From the NCBI GenBank assembly GCA_945861585.1, contig CAMAVC010000029.1, forward strand, positions 1-37,880: a stretch of DNA of 37,880 nt, read 5' to 3'. A program made the position numbers and the translations under genes. This DNA is from Planctomicrobium piriforme (GTDB lineage: Bacteria > Planctomycetota > Planctomycetia > Pirellulales > UBA1268). Under the pieces are notes generated by a model. It saw nothing but the letters and a program-made list of their open reading frames with translations. It was not told the origin of the DNA and made no database searches. Below, piece after piece: positions 16,361 to 23,530 of this stretch (positions are counted from its first letter, which is position 1; the number at the start of each line of letters is the position of its first letter).

Positions 16361-17119
16361 ATGACACCCCCCGCCGCCACGATCGAGCCCGCCGCAGCCG
16401 CCGTCGACAAGAGCGGGGCGAAAGTGCGCGGCATGTTCGCCGAAATCGCCCCGCGCTACGACCTCGTCAACCGGCTGCTCTCGGGCGGAATCGACGTCTG
16501 GTGGCGGCACGTCACGGTCTCGCGGGCTCCGCCGCCGGCTGCCGGGGCGATCCTCGACTGCTGCACCGGCACGGGCGACCTCGCGCTCGCCTACGCCGCC
16601 AAGGCCGGCCCGGGCGTGCGCATCGTGGCGAGCGACTTCTGCCGGCCGATGCTCGACCGCGGCGCCGAGAAGTCCGCCCGAGCCGGCCGCGCGATCGAAT
16701 GGATCGAGGCCGACGCGATGGCCCTCCCCTTCCCGGACCGGTCGTTCGACCTCGTTACGGTGGCCTTCGGCCTGCGCAACATCGCCGACACTTCCCGCGG
16801 CTTAGCCGACATGGCCCGCGTGCTCGTGCCCGGCGGCCGGCTCGCGATCCTCGAATTCTCGCTGCCCGCGAATCGGCTCGTGCGCGGCTTCTATCTCTGG
16901 TATTTCCGCCGCATCCTGCCGCTCGTCGGCAACGCCGTGGCCCGCAACGCGTCTGACGCCTACACGTATCTCAACAAGAGCGTCGAGGAGTTTCCGTCGG
17001 GCGGCGCGCTCGCGGCGCTCGTGCGAACCGCCGGCTTCGACCGCGTCGAGCAGATCCCGCTCACGTTTGGCATCGCCACGCTCTCGATCGCGACGCGTGC
17101 CGGGAGCGATTGCGCATGA
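16361..17119 (+). CDS. ubiE: Demethylmenaquinone / ubiquinone-type C-methyltransferase
   Basis: A 252-residue class I SAM methyltransferase of the UbiE/MenG family, which methylates the demethylmenaquinone ring in the last step of menaquinone synthesis. Signatures are VRGMFAEIAPRYDLVNRLLS near residue 22, the SAM loop DCCTGTGDLAL (66-76), DAMALPFPDRSFDLVTVAFG, LRNIADTSRGLADMARVL and the C-terminal FPSGGALAALVRTAGF. Given a futalosine-pathway gene (mqnE) in the window, the acceptor is probably demethylmenaquinone. It opens a three-gene run: the ubiX-type gene starts on its stop codon as ATGA. The first 20 residues are an Ala/Pro-rich extension, so a later start is possible. Confidence 0.93.
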   Translation: MTPPAATIEPAAAAVDKSGAKVRGMFAEIAPRYDLVNRLLSGGIDVWWRHVTVSRAPPPAAGAILDCCTGTGDLALAYAAKAGPGVRIVASDFCRPMLDRGAEKSARAGRAIEWIEADAMALPFPDRSFDLVTVAFGLRNIADTSRGLADMARVLVPGGRLAILEFSLPANRLVRGFYLWYFRRILPLVGNAVARNASDAYTYLNKSVEEFPSGGALAALVRTAGFDRVEQIPLTFGIATLSIATRAGSDCA

Positions 17120-17730
17120 CGCTCGCCCAGGCCCCGCTCGTCGTCGGCATCACGGGTGCATCGGGCGCCCCCTACGCCGCCCGGCTCCTCGAAGTGCTGC
17201 TCGCAGCCGATCGGGAGATTCATCTGGCGATCAGCCCGTCGGGGCAGGCCGTGATCGAGCAGGAACTCGGCCGGCGCATCGACCTCGACACGTTCCGCCT
17301 CGACGTGCTGCTCGGCAAGGCGCCGCCGACCGCGGGCACGCTCCATTACCACCACTACAAAAATCTCATGGCCCCGATCGCGAGCGGCTCGTTTTTGACC
17401 GCCGCGATGGTGATCTGCCCGTGCAGCGGCAGCACGCTCGGGGCGCTCGCGCACTCGGTCGGCGAAAACCTCATCCATCGCGCCGCCGAGGTGCATCTCA
17501 AGGAGCGTCGCAAGCTCGTCGTCGTGCCGCGTGAGACGCCGCTCTCACTCCCGCAGCTCAAGAACATGCAGGCCGTCCACGAAGCGGGGGCCGTCGTGCT
17601 GCCCGCGTCGCCGGGCTTCTATCACGGCGCCGAGAGCGTGGCCGACCTCGTCGATTTCGTGGTGGCGAGAATCTGCGACCAGCTCGGCGTGGCCAACTCG
17701 CTCATGACGCGCTGGGGGGCCTCGTCATGA
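17116..17730 (+). CDS. ubiX: Flavin prenyltransferase (UbiX family; probable MqnM role)
   Basis: A 204-residue UbiX-family protein. The family attaches a dimethylallyl group to reduced FMN to make the prenylated cofactor needed by UbiD-type decarboxylases. Evidence is the FMN loop GITGASGAPYAARLLE (11-26), LAISPSGQAVI, AMVICPCSGSTLGALAHS and the C-terminal RKLVVVPRETPLSLPQLKNM, then LPASPGFYH. The ATG at 17116 overlaps the ubiE stop (ATGA); a TTG two codons earlier is less likely. The ubiA-type gene likewise starts on this gene's stop. In the futalosine pathway a UbiX homologue serves the decarboxylation of 1,4-dihydroxy-6-naphthoate derivatives; that assignment is inferred from context. No UbiD partner lies in the window. 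Confidence 0.93.
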   Translation: MTLAQAPLVVGITGASGAPYAARLLEVLLAADREIHLAISPSGQAVIEQELGRRIDLDTFRLDVLLGKAPPTAGTLHYHHYKNLMAPIASGSFLTAAMVICPCSGSTLGALAHSVGENLIHRAAEVHLKERRKLVVVPRETPLSLPQLKNMQAVHEAGAVVLPASPGFYHGAESVADLVDFVVARICDQLGVANSLMTRWGASS

Positions 17731-18632
17731 TCGCCGCGACGGTGCGCACCTATCTCGAGCTCGTCCGGTTCAGCCACACGATCTTCGCCCTGCCGTTCGC
17801 GCTCATGGCGACGCTGATCGCGCTCAAGTTCCAGGCCGATGGCGGCCCGGCGATCCACTGGCCGCGGGCGCTCGCCGGGATCCTGCTCTGCATGGTCACG
17901 GCCCGGACCGCGGCGATGGCGTTCAACCGGCTCGTCGATCGGACGATCGATGCGGAAAACCCGCGCACGGCCGGGCGTCACCTGCCGCGGGGCGCCGTGG
18001 GCACCGGCGAGGTGCTCGCGCTCGTGGCCGGCTCGTCGGCGGCGTTCATCGCGTCTACGCTCCTCTTCCTGCCCAACTGGCTGCCGCTCGTGCTCTCTGC
18101 GCCCGTGCTCGCCTGGCTGCTGGGCTACAGTTTCGCGAAGCGGTTCACGATGCTCGCGCACGTGTGGCTCGGGGTGGCGCTCGGCCTTGCGCCGGTCGCG
18201 GCCTGGATCGCCATTCGAGGGAGCGTGCTCATCGAGTGCCCCGCCGACATCCTCCCGGCTGCGATCCTCGGCCTCGCCGTCACGCTCTGGGTGGCCGGCT
18301 TCGACGTGATCTACGCCTGCCAAGACGCGCAGTTCGACGCCGGCCATGGCCTCGAGAGCATTCCGGCCCGGCTCGGCGTGCCGCGGGCGCTCGACCTCGC
18401 GAAGTGGCTGCACGCCGCCACCGTGCTCTGTTTGGCAACGCTCCCGCTGGTCGTGCCCGAACTCGGGGCGATCTACTGGGCGGCAATCGCGGCGATCGTG
18501 GCACTCCTGGCGTGGGAGCACTCGCTCGTTCGGCCCGACGATCTCTCGCGTGTCAACGACGCCTTCTTCACGGCCAACGCCGTGATCGGCCTCGTGCTGC
18601 TCGTCGCGATCACGGTCGACCTGTGGTGGTGA
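17727..18632 (+). CDS. UbiA-family prenyltransferase (probable MqnP role)
   Basis: A 301-residue integral membrane prenyltransferase with about eight hydrophobic helices. The first Asp-rich site reads NRLVDRTIDAENPRT (N67, D71, D75), and the second reads YACQDAQFDAGHGLESIPARLG. Both are the Mg-diphosphate binding loops of the UbiA family, and the second has the form of the UbiA/MqnP branch. It would transfer a polyprenyl chain to an aromatic acid at the membrane. With mqnE in the window and ubiX/ubiE upstream, the acceptor is probably a dihydroxynaphthoate of the futalosine route rather than 4-hydroxybenzoate; this is inference. It starts on the ubiX stop (ATGA). It ends 12 bases before a convergent gene, with no terminator visible. 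Confidence 0.93.
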   Translation: MIAATVRTYLELVRFSHTIFALPFALMATLIALKFQADGGPAIHWPRALAGILLCMVTARTAAMAFNRLVDRTIDAENPRTAGRHLPRGAVGTGEVLALVAGSSAAFIASTLLFLPNWLPLVLSAPVLAWLLGYSFAKRFTMLAHVWLGVALGLAPVAAWIAIRGSVLIECPADILPAAILGLAVTLWVAGFDVIYACQDAQFDAGHGLESIPARLGVPRALDLAKWLHAATVLCLATLPLVVPELGAIYWAAIAAIVALLAWEHSLVRPDDLSRVNDAFFTANAVIGLVLLVAITVDLWW

Positions 18633-18644
18633 CTCCCCGGCCCG

Positions 18645-19439
18645 TCACTGCTCCTTGTCGCCGCCGAGAATCTCCCGCAGCCGCGTGGCCGGCAGCCGCC
18701 CGAGCGAAAGCGGCTCCACGCCGGCGCCAAACGTGACCACCGTCTCGTCGCGCGACTTCCACTCGATCTGCTCCACCGCCGCGAGTTGAACGATGTACGA
18801 CCGCCCCACCCGTGCGAATGGTCCGCCGGGCAGAGCCTTGTCCCATTCACTCAAGCGACGCCGGAAGAGCGTGAGCCTCGCGGGGTTCTTGAGAGCCACC
18901 CGCGTGTAGTTGCGAAACGACTCGATCCAGCAGATGTCGCCGACGGTCACCACCGCCGCCGTGGTCTTCCCGGCCAACGTCACGCTGATCATGTCGTCGA
19001 GCCCGACGCCGGCGGGCGCCGCGGTGGAATCGGCATCGTCGGCGCCGTCCTGCTGGGAACCGCCGTCCGCACTCGACCGCATGACCCCTGCCATCGTTTC
19101 GATGCGGGCGATCGTGTCGGCCAGCCGCTCCGGATCGACCGGCTTCACGAGATAGTCGAGCGCCGAGGTGGCGAACGCCTGCACCGCATACTTTTCGCGG
19201 GCCGTGACAAACACCACCTGTGTGCCTGCGGGCACGCTCGCGAGCACGTCGAAGCCGCTGCCCCCGGGCATTTCGATGTCGAGGAACACGACGTCCGGCG
19301 GGCGGGCCTCGAGAAACGAGCGGGCCTCCGCGACGCCTTGCGCCTCGCCCACGACGGTGATTTCCGGGTGCGCGGCCAGCAGTTCGCGCATCCGCTCCCG
19401 GGCCGGCGGTTCATCGTCGACGACCAGGGCGGTGAACAT
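18645..19439 (-). CDS. LytTR-family response regulator
   Basis: A 264-residue two-component regulator. Residues 1-120 form a receiver domain with acidic pair D8-D9, phospho-acceptor D54 in VVFLDIEMPGGSGFD, FVTA near 77-80 and K99 in DYLVKPVD. A Gly/Asp/Ala-rich linker (about 123-150) leads to a LytTR DNA-binding domain with the typical WIESFRNYTRVAL, FARVGRSYIVQLAAVEQIE and LPATRLREIL. LytTR proteins bind pairs of 9-bp direct repeats about 21-22 bases apart. The gene starts 42 bases after the LytS-like kinase gene ends, so the two are surely one operon, and a matching repeat ladder lies upstream of that operon. Confidence 0.95.
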   Translation of the reverse strand: MFTALVVDDEPPARERMRELLAAHPEITVVGEAQGVAEARSFLEARPPDVVFLDIEMPGGSGFDVLASVPAGTQVVFVTAREKYAVQAFATSALDYLVKPVDPERLADTIARIETMAGVMRSSADGGSQQDGADDADSTAAPAGVGLDDMISVTLAGKTTAAVVTVGDICWIESFRNYTRVALKNPARLTLFRRRLSEWDKALPGGPFARVGRSYIVQLAAVEQIEWKSRDETVVTFGAGVEPLSLGRLPATRLREILGGDKEQ

Positions 19440-19481
19440 GGCTTGCTTCCTGGGGCGGGGCCCGCGCGGGGGGAAAAAGAG

Positions 19482-20726
19482 TCAGGCGGATTCCGGCGCC
19501 AGGCCAGGTTCGCTGGCCGTCACAGGCCGCCGCTGCGACGTCGGATCCGGAGACGCTGGCGGCTGGGTCATCGTCGCCGGCATCCGGATGACCACGCGCA
19601 CCCAGCCGCCGTCGCGGTCTGGATCGATCACGGTGTCGACGGTGGCGTCTTCGTCGATGAGAAGTGCCAGCCGCTTCCGCAGCGAGCGGATCCCGGTGGA
19701 GGGCGACCGCGTCTTGTCCGGCGTCACCCAGCGGCCCGAGTTGGCGACCACCACCTCGAGCCAGCCGTCGGTCAACTTGGCCGTCACCTCCACCTTCAGC
19801 GGCATGCTGCTCGTCTTGCTGCCGTAATGCAGCGCGTTCTCGAGGATCGGCTGGATCAGCATCGGCGGCACCAGCACGGCATGGGCCGCGCGGTCGCAGG
19901 CGACGCGGCAGACGAGATTCGCGCCGAACCGCGCCTGTTGCACGGCGAGGTATTTCTCCAGGGCCTGCAGTTCCCGCGAGAGCGGCTCGAACGGGCGGGC
20001 CTCTCCGAGCGTAAACCGCAGGTAGTCGGCGAGATCGCGGGTCACGTTCTCCACGGCGTCGGGATCGTGCTTGCTGGCCACCACGGCATTGAGCGCGTTG
20101 AACAGGAAGTGGGGGTTCATCTGCTCCTGAAGCTGCCGCACCTCGAACTTCCGGGCCACAGCCTCCGCCTTGAGCATCCGCAGTTCCACGTCGATCGAGG
20201 CCGACTCCGCCTCCGCGAGCTGAATCTCGGCCTTGTAGAGATCCTCGATCATCTCCAGGCCGAAGACGATCGCACACCAGAACCCCGCCGCGATGAGCCG
20301 CGGCATGAGCGGGCCGAGCGTCGTCTCGCGGGTCCAGTTGGAGGGCCCGCCCACGCCGGCGGCGAAGAGCAGCAGCATCGATGCTGCGAGGGCTGTCATC
20401 GAGACCAGCACCATCAGCGGCCATCGCACCCGCCGCGGCAGCCCGCGGAGCCGCGGCGCCTCGAACAGCAGATACACAAGGCTTGAAACCACGAAGCCGG
20501 TGCCCACCCGCACCGCCATCGCCAGCCACGGCATCGGCTCGTCGGGCTTCAGGGCGATGCTCATCCCCAACACAGCCGCGCCGATCGCCAGCCAGAACAC
20601 AACCTGGAACGACCAGAAGATCCGCACCCGCCACCGCGGGAGCGCGTCGCGCAGCGCCGTGATGTGCGGCGGCGCGACCCCAGTCGCGCTGGCTCTGTAT
20701 GCGTGGCCGAAGGGAACCGGATCCAT
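19482..20726 (-). CDS. LytS/YehU-type sensor histidine kinase
   Basis: A 414-residue membrane kinase. Four hydrophobic helices lie at about 36-58, 66-88, 102-123 and 141-160 with no large extracellular domain. A coiled linker precedes the HisK box LQEQMNPHFLFNALNAV, with phospho-acceptor H206. The ATPase part has the N-box ILENALHYGSK and a GIRSLRKRLALL lid motif. The G1 box reads VVVANSGRW, lacking the usual DNG, a deviation seen in some members of this group. It should phosphorylate the LytTR regulator encoded 42 bases downstream. The signal is unknown. The start ATG at 20726 has only a weak Shine-Dalgarno. Confidence 0.94.
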   Translation of the reverse strand: MDPVPFGHAYRASATGVAPPHITALRDALPRWRVRIFWSFQVVFWLAIGAAVLGMSIALKPDEPMPWLAMAVRVGTGFVVSSLVYLLFEAPRLRGLPRRVRWPLMVLVSMTALAASMLLLFAAGVGGPSNWTRETTLGPLMPRLIAAGFWCAIVFGLEMIEDLYKAEIQLAEAESASIDVELRMLKAEAVARKFEVRQLQEQMNPHFLFNALNAVVASKHDPDAVENVTRDLADYLRFTLGEARPFEPLSRELQALEKYLAVQQARFGANLVCRVACDRAAHAVLVPPMLIQPILENALHYGSKTSSMPLKVEVTAKLTDGWLEVVVANSGRWVTPDKTRSPSTGIRSLRKRLALLIDEDATVDTVIDPDRDGGWVRVVIRMPATMTQPPASPDPTSQRRPVTASEPGLAPESA

Positions 20727-20839
20727 GGAACTTTCAAAACGCAGAGCGTGGCTTGGTCAACCGTGGGCAGCGCTGCTCGAGCGGCGACCCCACCATCAGT
20801 ATGACCGCAAACCGCGGCAGCGGCACCACCGCTTCCGCG

Positions 20840-20910
20840 TCAATTCGTGCGCGCCGGCGCGCCAGTTCGTGCACGATTTTCCCGATTCGTGCGCGCCATG
20901 CCCGATTCGG
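20840..20910. promoter_or_regulatory. Four direct repeats spaced 20-22 bp, candidate LytTR-binding sites
   Basis: TCAATTCGT (20840-20848), CCAGTTCGT (20862-20870), CCGATTCGT (20882-20890) and CCGATTCGG (20902-20910) repeat every 22, 20 and 20 bases. The first two match eight of nine positions of the published LytTR consensus [TA][AC][CA]GTTN[AG][TG]. The ladder starts 114 bases upstream of the LytS-like kinase start and 140 bases upstream of the PEP-CTERM gene. Autoregulation is the natural reading; binding is not shown. Confidence 0.5.
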
Positions 20911-20982
20911 CATTTTGCCCGGGATAGAGCGTTGACGAAGTGGTTCCGCCCCGTTGGAATGCGATCCGACTTCGGTTGATCT

Positions 20983-20995
20983 GCTTCAGCCTGTC
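20983..20995 (+). repeat. Family A palindrome remnant
   Basis: GCTTCAGCCTGTC matches the right-hand 13 bases of the 18-base family A palindrome exactly; the left arm is gone (only one further base pairs). It lies 55 bases upstream of the PEP-CTERM gene start. At 13 bases a chance match is unlikely but not excluded. Confidence 0.5.
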
Positions 20996-21049
20996 TGCCC
21001 GCCCAACTTTCATTTTGACCAGCTTGATCCCACCAAAAGAGAGTCGCTC

Positions 21050-21709
21050 ATGAAAAGGTTTTTGAGTTCGTGCGCCCGTCTGCCCCGCGTTGTCACTGCC
21101 ATCGCAGCTCTTATCGCCGGAGCAGGGTTTCTGTCGCTTGGGAACGAGGCCACGGCAGGCATCGTCTACAACGGCAGCCCCGGTTTTAGTCAGACCGGCA
21201 GTTTCTTCGGCACCTACAACATGCTGCCGAATCCCTCTCCCAACGAAGGAGGTTTCTTCCTGATCCAGAATGCGGTGCAGCCAGGACCCCCACAGCCGTT
21301 CCCTCCTTTCACCCCAGGGCCCAGCCAGCCGACCTCCTCAGGGCTTTCATCGTACAGTGACAGTCATTTTTCCTTCGCCGCTTTCGACCAAGTCGTGAAC
21401 TCCTCTTTGATCTCTCCATCCAACACGGGGATCAACCTCGTCAATGGATCGTACTACGTCGCCTTTGATGTCGTGGACCAGGCAAATGCAAACGCCGTCT
21501 ATTACGGCTGGATGAATGTGACGGCCAGCGGGATCAACACCCTGAGCACCGTGACATTCACCCTCAACGAATGGGCCTACGACAACACCGGGGCCTCGAT
21601 CAAGGTTGGCCAAGTCAGCGCCGTCCCCGAGCCATCCACCTGCGCCATGGCCCTTGCTGGGCTAGCCTGCGGCGGCTACTCGCTCTTCCGCCGTCGCCGC
21701 GCTTGCTGA
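21050..21709 (+). CDS. Small PEP-CTERM-anchored exported protein
   Basis: A 219-residue exported protein. A basic start (MKRFLSSCARLPR) and a hydrophobic run (about 14-31) form a signal peptide that probably ends after ATA (residue 36). The C-terminus VPEPSTCAMALAGLACGGY, then a basic RRRR cluster, is a PEP-CTERM sorting signal, which is processed by an exosortase and linked to exopolysaccharide or surface display. The body is rich in Ser, Asn, Pro and aromatic residues and probably forms a beta fold (NGSYYVAFDVVDQANANAVY); I recognise no further domain. The start at 21050 is preferred over an upstream in-frame start because the signal peptide begins there. A strong hairpin terminator follows. 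Confidence 0.88.
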   Translation: MKRFLSSCARLPRVVTAIAALIAGAGFLSLGNEATAGIVYNGSPGFSQTGSFFGTYNMLPNPSPNEGGFFLIQNAVQPGPPQPFPPFTPGPSQPTSSGLSSYSDSHFSFAAFDQVVNSSLISPSNTGINLVNGSYYVAFDVVDQANANAVYYGWMNVTASGINTLSTVTFTLNEWAYDNTGASIKVGQVSAVPEPSTCAMALAGLACGGYSLFRRRRAC

Positions 21710-21741
21710 CCTGAGCGACGAGTGTCACGACTCGCTCGCTA

Positions 21742-21786
21742 CGCCGGGCAGGGCATCGCACGATGCTCTGCCCGGCGGTGTTTCTG
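21742..21786 (+). terminator. Intrinsic terminator of the PEP-CTERM gene
   Basis: Bases 21742-21758 and 21761-21777 pair as a 17-bp GC-rich stem with one G/T wobble-type mismatch and a two-base nominal loop. The stem is followed by GTGTTTCTG, a short T-rich run. It begins 33 bases after the stop at 21709. The T run is short, so termination may be partial. Confidence 0.75.
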
Positions 21787-21876
21787 GGCCGGTACCTCCA
21801 CCCCTGCCGGTGGCGTGAACCAACGAGGGCCGCGATATACTCACGGTAAGCCTTCTGGAGCAGGGAACCGTCACCC

Positions 21877-22083
21877 ATGCCACGAAAGATCCGTGAACTC
21901 ATTGCCGATTTGCTGGCCAATGGCTTCGCCGAAATTGCCGGCGGCAAGGGTTCGCACCGCAAGTTCGTTCATGACCGATATCGCGGGGCATTGACGCTGA
22001 GCGGATAATCGGGCGACGACGCCAAGCCTTACCAGGAAAAATAGATCCGGAAAGCGATGGAGGCCATTCATGAAGACGACTGA
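21877..22083 (+). pseudogene. hicA: hicA-like toxin gene interrupted by two stop codons
   Basis: The frame opens with MPRKIRELIADLLANGF and contains GGKGSHRKFVHD, whose GSH carries the catalytic His of HicA mRNA interferases (double-stranded RNA-binding-like fold). It meets TAA at 22006-22008. In the same frame the family's C-terminal text continues as SGDDAKPYQEK, then TAG at 22045-22047, then IRKAMEAIHEDD and TGA at 22081-22083. Thus 68 codons of homology carry two in-frame nonsense codons and no frameshift. The full-length toxin is probably not made; a 43-residue fragment could be. Its 3' end overlaps the start of hicB by 14 bases, the usual toxin-antitoxin arrangement. Confidence 0.8.
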
Positions 22084-22291
22084 CGCTTACCACAAATGGG
22101 TCGAATGGAGCGACGAAGACGGAGCCTACATCGGAAAATGCCCCGACCTCATCTCCGGTATTCACGGCGATGATCCGGTGCGTGTGTACGCGGATCTCGC
22201 CCGAGTCATCGAGGAGGTTGTCGCCCATTTCGAGCAGTCTGGCCGGCAACTACCGCCGCCTCGGGTGCGGCCCATGCAGGAGGTTGTGTGA
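22070..22291 (+). CDS. hicB: HicB-like antitoxin
   Basis: A 73-residue protein with the HicB-like partial RNase H fold pattern: YHKWVEWSDEDGAYIGKCPD, then a GIHGDDPVRVYADLARVIEEVV helix. HicB proteins bind and neutralise HicA. No separate DNA-binding domain is visible, so it is a short-form antitoxin. The ATG at 22070 overlaps the predicted end of hicA. The frame is intact although the toxin gene is broken, which leaves an orphan antitoxin that may be drifting or may act on a HicA encoded elsewhere. An 18-base inverted repeat lies 47 bases downstream. Confidence 0.8.
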   Translation: MKTTDAYHKWVEWSDEDGAYIGKCPDLISGIHGDDPVRVYADLARVIEEVVAHFEQSGRQLPPPRVRPMQEVV

Positions 22292-22337
22292 GCCGGTCAT
22301 CGGGGACGGGAGCGAATTTCGCTTGCATCCGACGCAA

Positions 22338-22400
22338 AAGGTGACAGCCACCAAATCTGGGCAAGATGTCAACTTCACCAATTTTGGTGGCTGTCACCTT
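22338..22400. repeat. Perfect 18-bp inverted repeat between convergent genes
   Basis: AAGGTGACAGCCACCAAA (22338-22355) is exactly complementary to 22383-22400, around a 27-base centre. It sits between the ends of hicB (22291) and the DUF4239-like gene (22412). The hairpin could stop transcription from both sides but lacks T runs. It does not match families A or B. It could also be a terminal-repeat remnant of a small mobile element. Confidence 0.8.
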
Positions 22401-22411
22401 GTAGTCGAGCG

Positions 22412-23257
22412 TCAGGGGGCGGGTGCCGCGTCGGGCCACTGGAAGTCGGCCCGCACGTCGAGCATCGTCTTGTCGAAGTTGTCGACCCTGATCAGCCCGT
22501 AGCGCGGCATCTCCAGGTCGTAGATCACCCAGATCGTGAGCGACACCACGCCGGCGAATACGACCACGTGCAGCCGGTTGAAGGTGCCCTGGCAGCCCAT
22601 GTCGTGGCCGGCGAGCAGGGCGGAGAGGATGCCGACCGCCAGGAGGAGCACGAGGATGGCCGTCGGCGTGTGCGCGTCGGACGCGGCCTGGTGACGGGTG
22701 CCGGCGTCGAACATCCCGTTGAGCGACTCGAGCAGGATGGCGGCCGCCTGATCGCTCGTGCTCCGGGGGGCCGCCGCCACGGCCCGGCCCCAGATGGCAT
22801 GGCGGAGTTCGGTGAGCCGGCGGTCGAGCGGCTCCTGCGGCCCGGGCCGGCCCACTTCGGTGGTCTGTGCCAGCCGCACGTCGACGTAGTGCCGAAACAG
22901 GTCGCGCACCTGCACCTCCATGTCCTCCGGCAGCAGGTCGAGCCTCAGCCACGCGGTGCCGATCGAGTTGGCCTCCTCCACGATCAGGCTGCGGCGGATG
23001 TCGAGCCTGGTGCCGGCCGAGCTGAACCAGAAGGCGACGAGCAGGCCCAGGAGGCCGAGCACGGCCGCATCGATGGCGCTCGTGCCCACCGTCGCCTCGG
23101 TATCCAGCCGTTGCCGTCGGGCCACCGCCAGGCGATGCCCCGCCACCGCCGCCACGATCATGCCGCCGCACAGGCCCAGCGGCATCAGGATCAGGAGCAG
23201 ATTCACGCTGTTCATGCCGTTCATGCCGTTGGTGCCGCATTCCTCGCAGCTCGACAT
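22412..23257 (-). CDS. DUF4239-like (bestrophin-like) membrane protein
   Basis: A 281-residue membrane protein that I place with the DUF4239 group, described as bestrophin-like, from its layout. It has two N-terminal helices (about 17-40, 61-84), a long amphipathic middle with the family-type text VEEANSIGTAWLRLDLLP and DLFRHYVDVRL, and two C-terminal helices (about 200-222, 230-249). Function is unknown; an ion channel role is only suggested by distant similarity. The first 16 residues are Cys- and NGM-rich and come from a 9-base tandem repeat (CATGCCGTT), so starts at 23224 or 23215 are alternatives. It stands alone on the minus strand between convergent and divergent neighbours. Confidence 0.75.
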   Translation of the reverse strand: MSSCEECGTNGMNGMNSVNLLLILMPLGLCGGMIVAAVAGHRLAVARRQRLDTEATVGTSAIDAAVLGLLGLLVAFWFSSAGTRLDIRRSLIVEEANSIGTAWLRLDLLPEDMEVQVRDLFRHYVDVRLAQTTEVGRPGPQEPLDRRLTELRHAIWGRAVAAAPRSTSDQAAAILLESLNGMFDAGTRHQAASDAHTPTAILVLLLAVGILSALLAGHDMGCQGTFNRLHVVVFAGVVSLTIWVIYDLEMPRYGLIRVDNFDKTMLDVRADFQWPDAAPAP

Positions 23258-23530
23258 GCGGCGGGGGACGCCTTTGACGGAAACGCCTCAGGCACTGTTC
23301 GGTGCGGGTTGAGTATCGCACAGCGGCGGTATCCGCGTCACTCGATCAAGCCGTCCACAGCGGCACAAGCACGGCCACCTCCCCCAGACTGATGTCGCAG
23401 ATCACGGGCCGGCTGTTGCCTTTTCCCCGGTGAATGGGGCGTTTTTTCGGGAGCGGTTGCGAAAATCGATCCGCTGCGGTTCTGGTAGTAGCGAAGCCGT
23501 CGCCCACCACAGCCCCGCCGAGGACCCCTC

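Larger units (their letters stand above)
20727..21049. other. Divergent regulatory interval between the LytS/LytTR operon and a PEP-CTERM gene
   Basis: These 323 bases hold the promoters of two divergent units. They contain a ladder of four direct repeats (20840-20910) resembling LytTR sites, and a 13-base remnant of a family A palindrome (20983-20995). AAGAGAG just before the ATG at 21050 is a possible ribosome-binding site. No ORF here is convincing. Confidence 0.55.

Noticed and set aside
22006..22047. Programmed stop read-through or recoding in hicA
   Set aside because: The two stops are different codons (TAA and TAG) with no recoding element seen. Ordinary decay of a toxin gene is the simpler reading, though a sequencing check is worthwhile.
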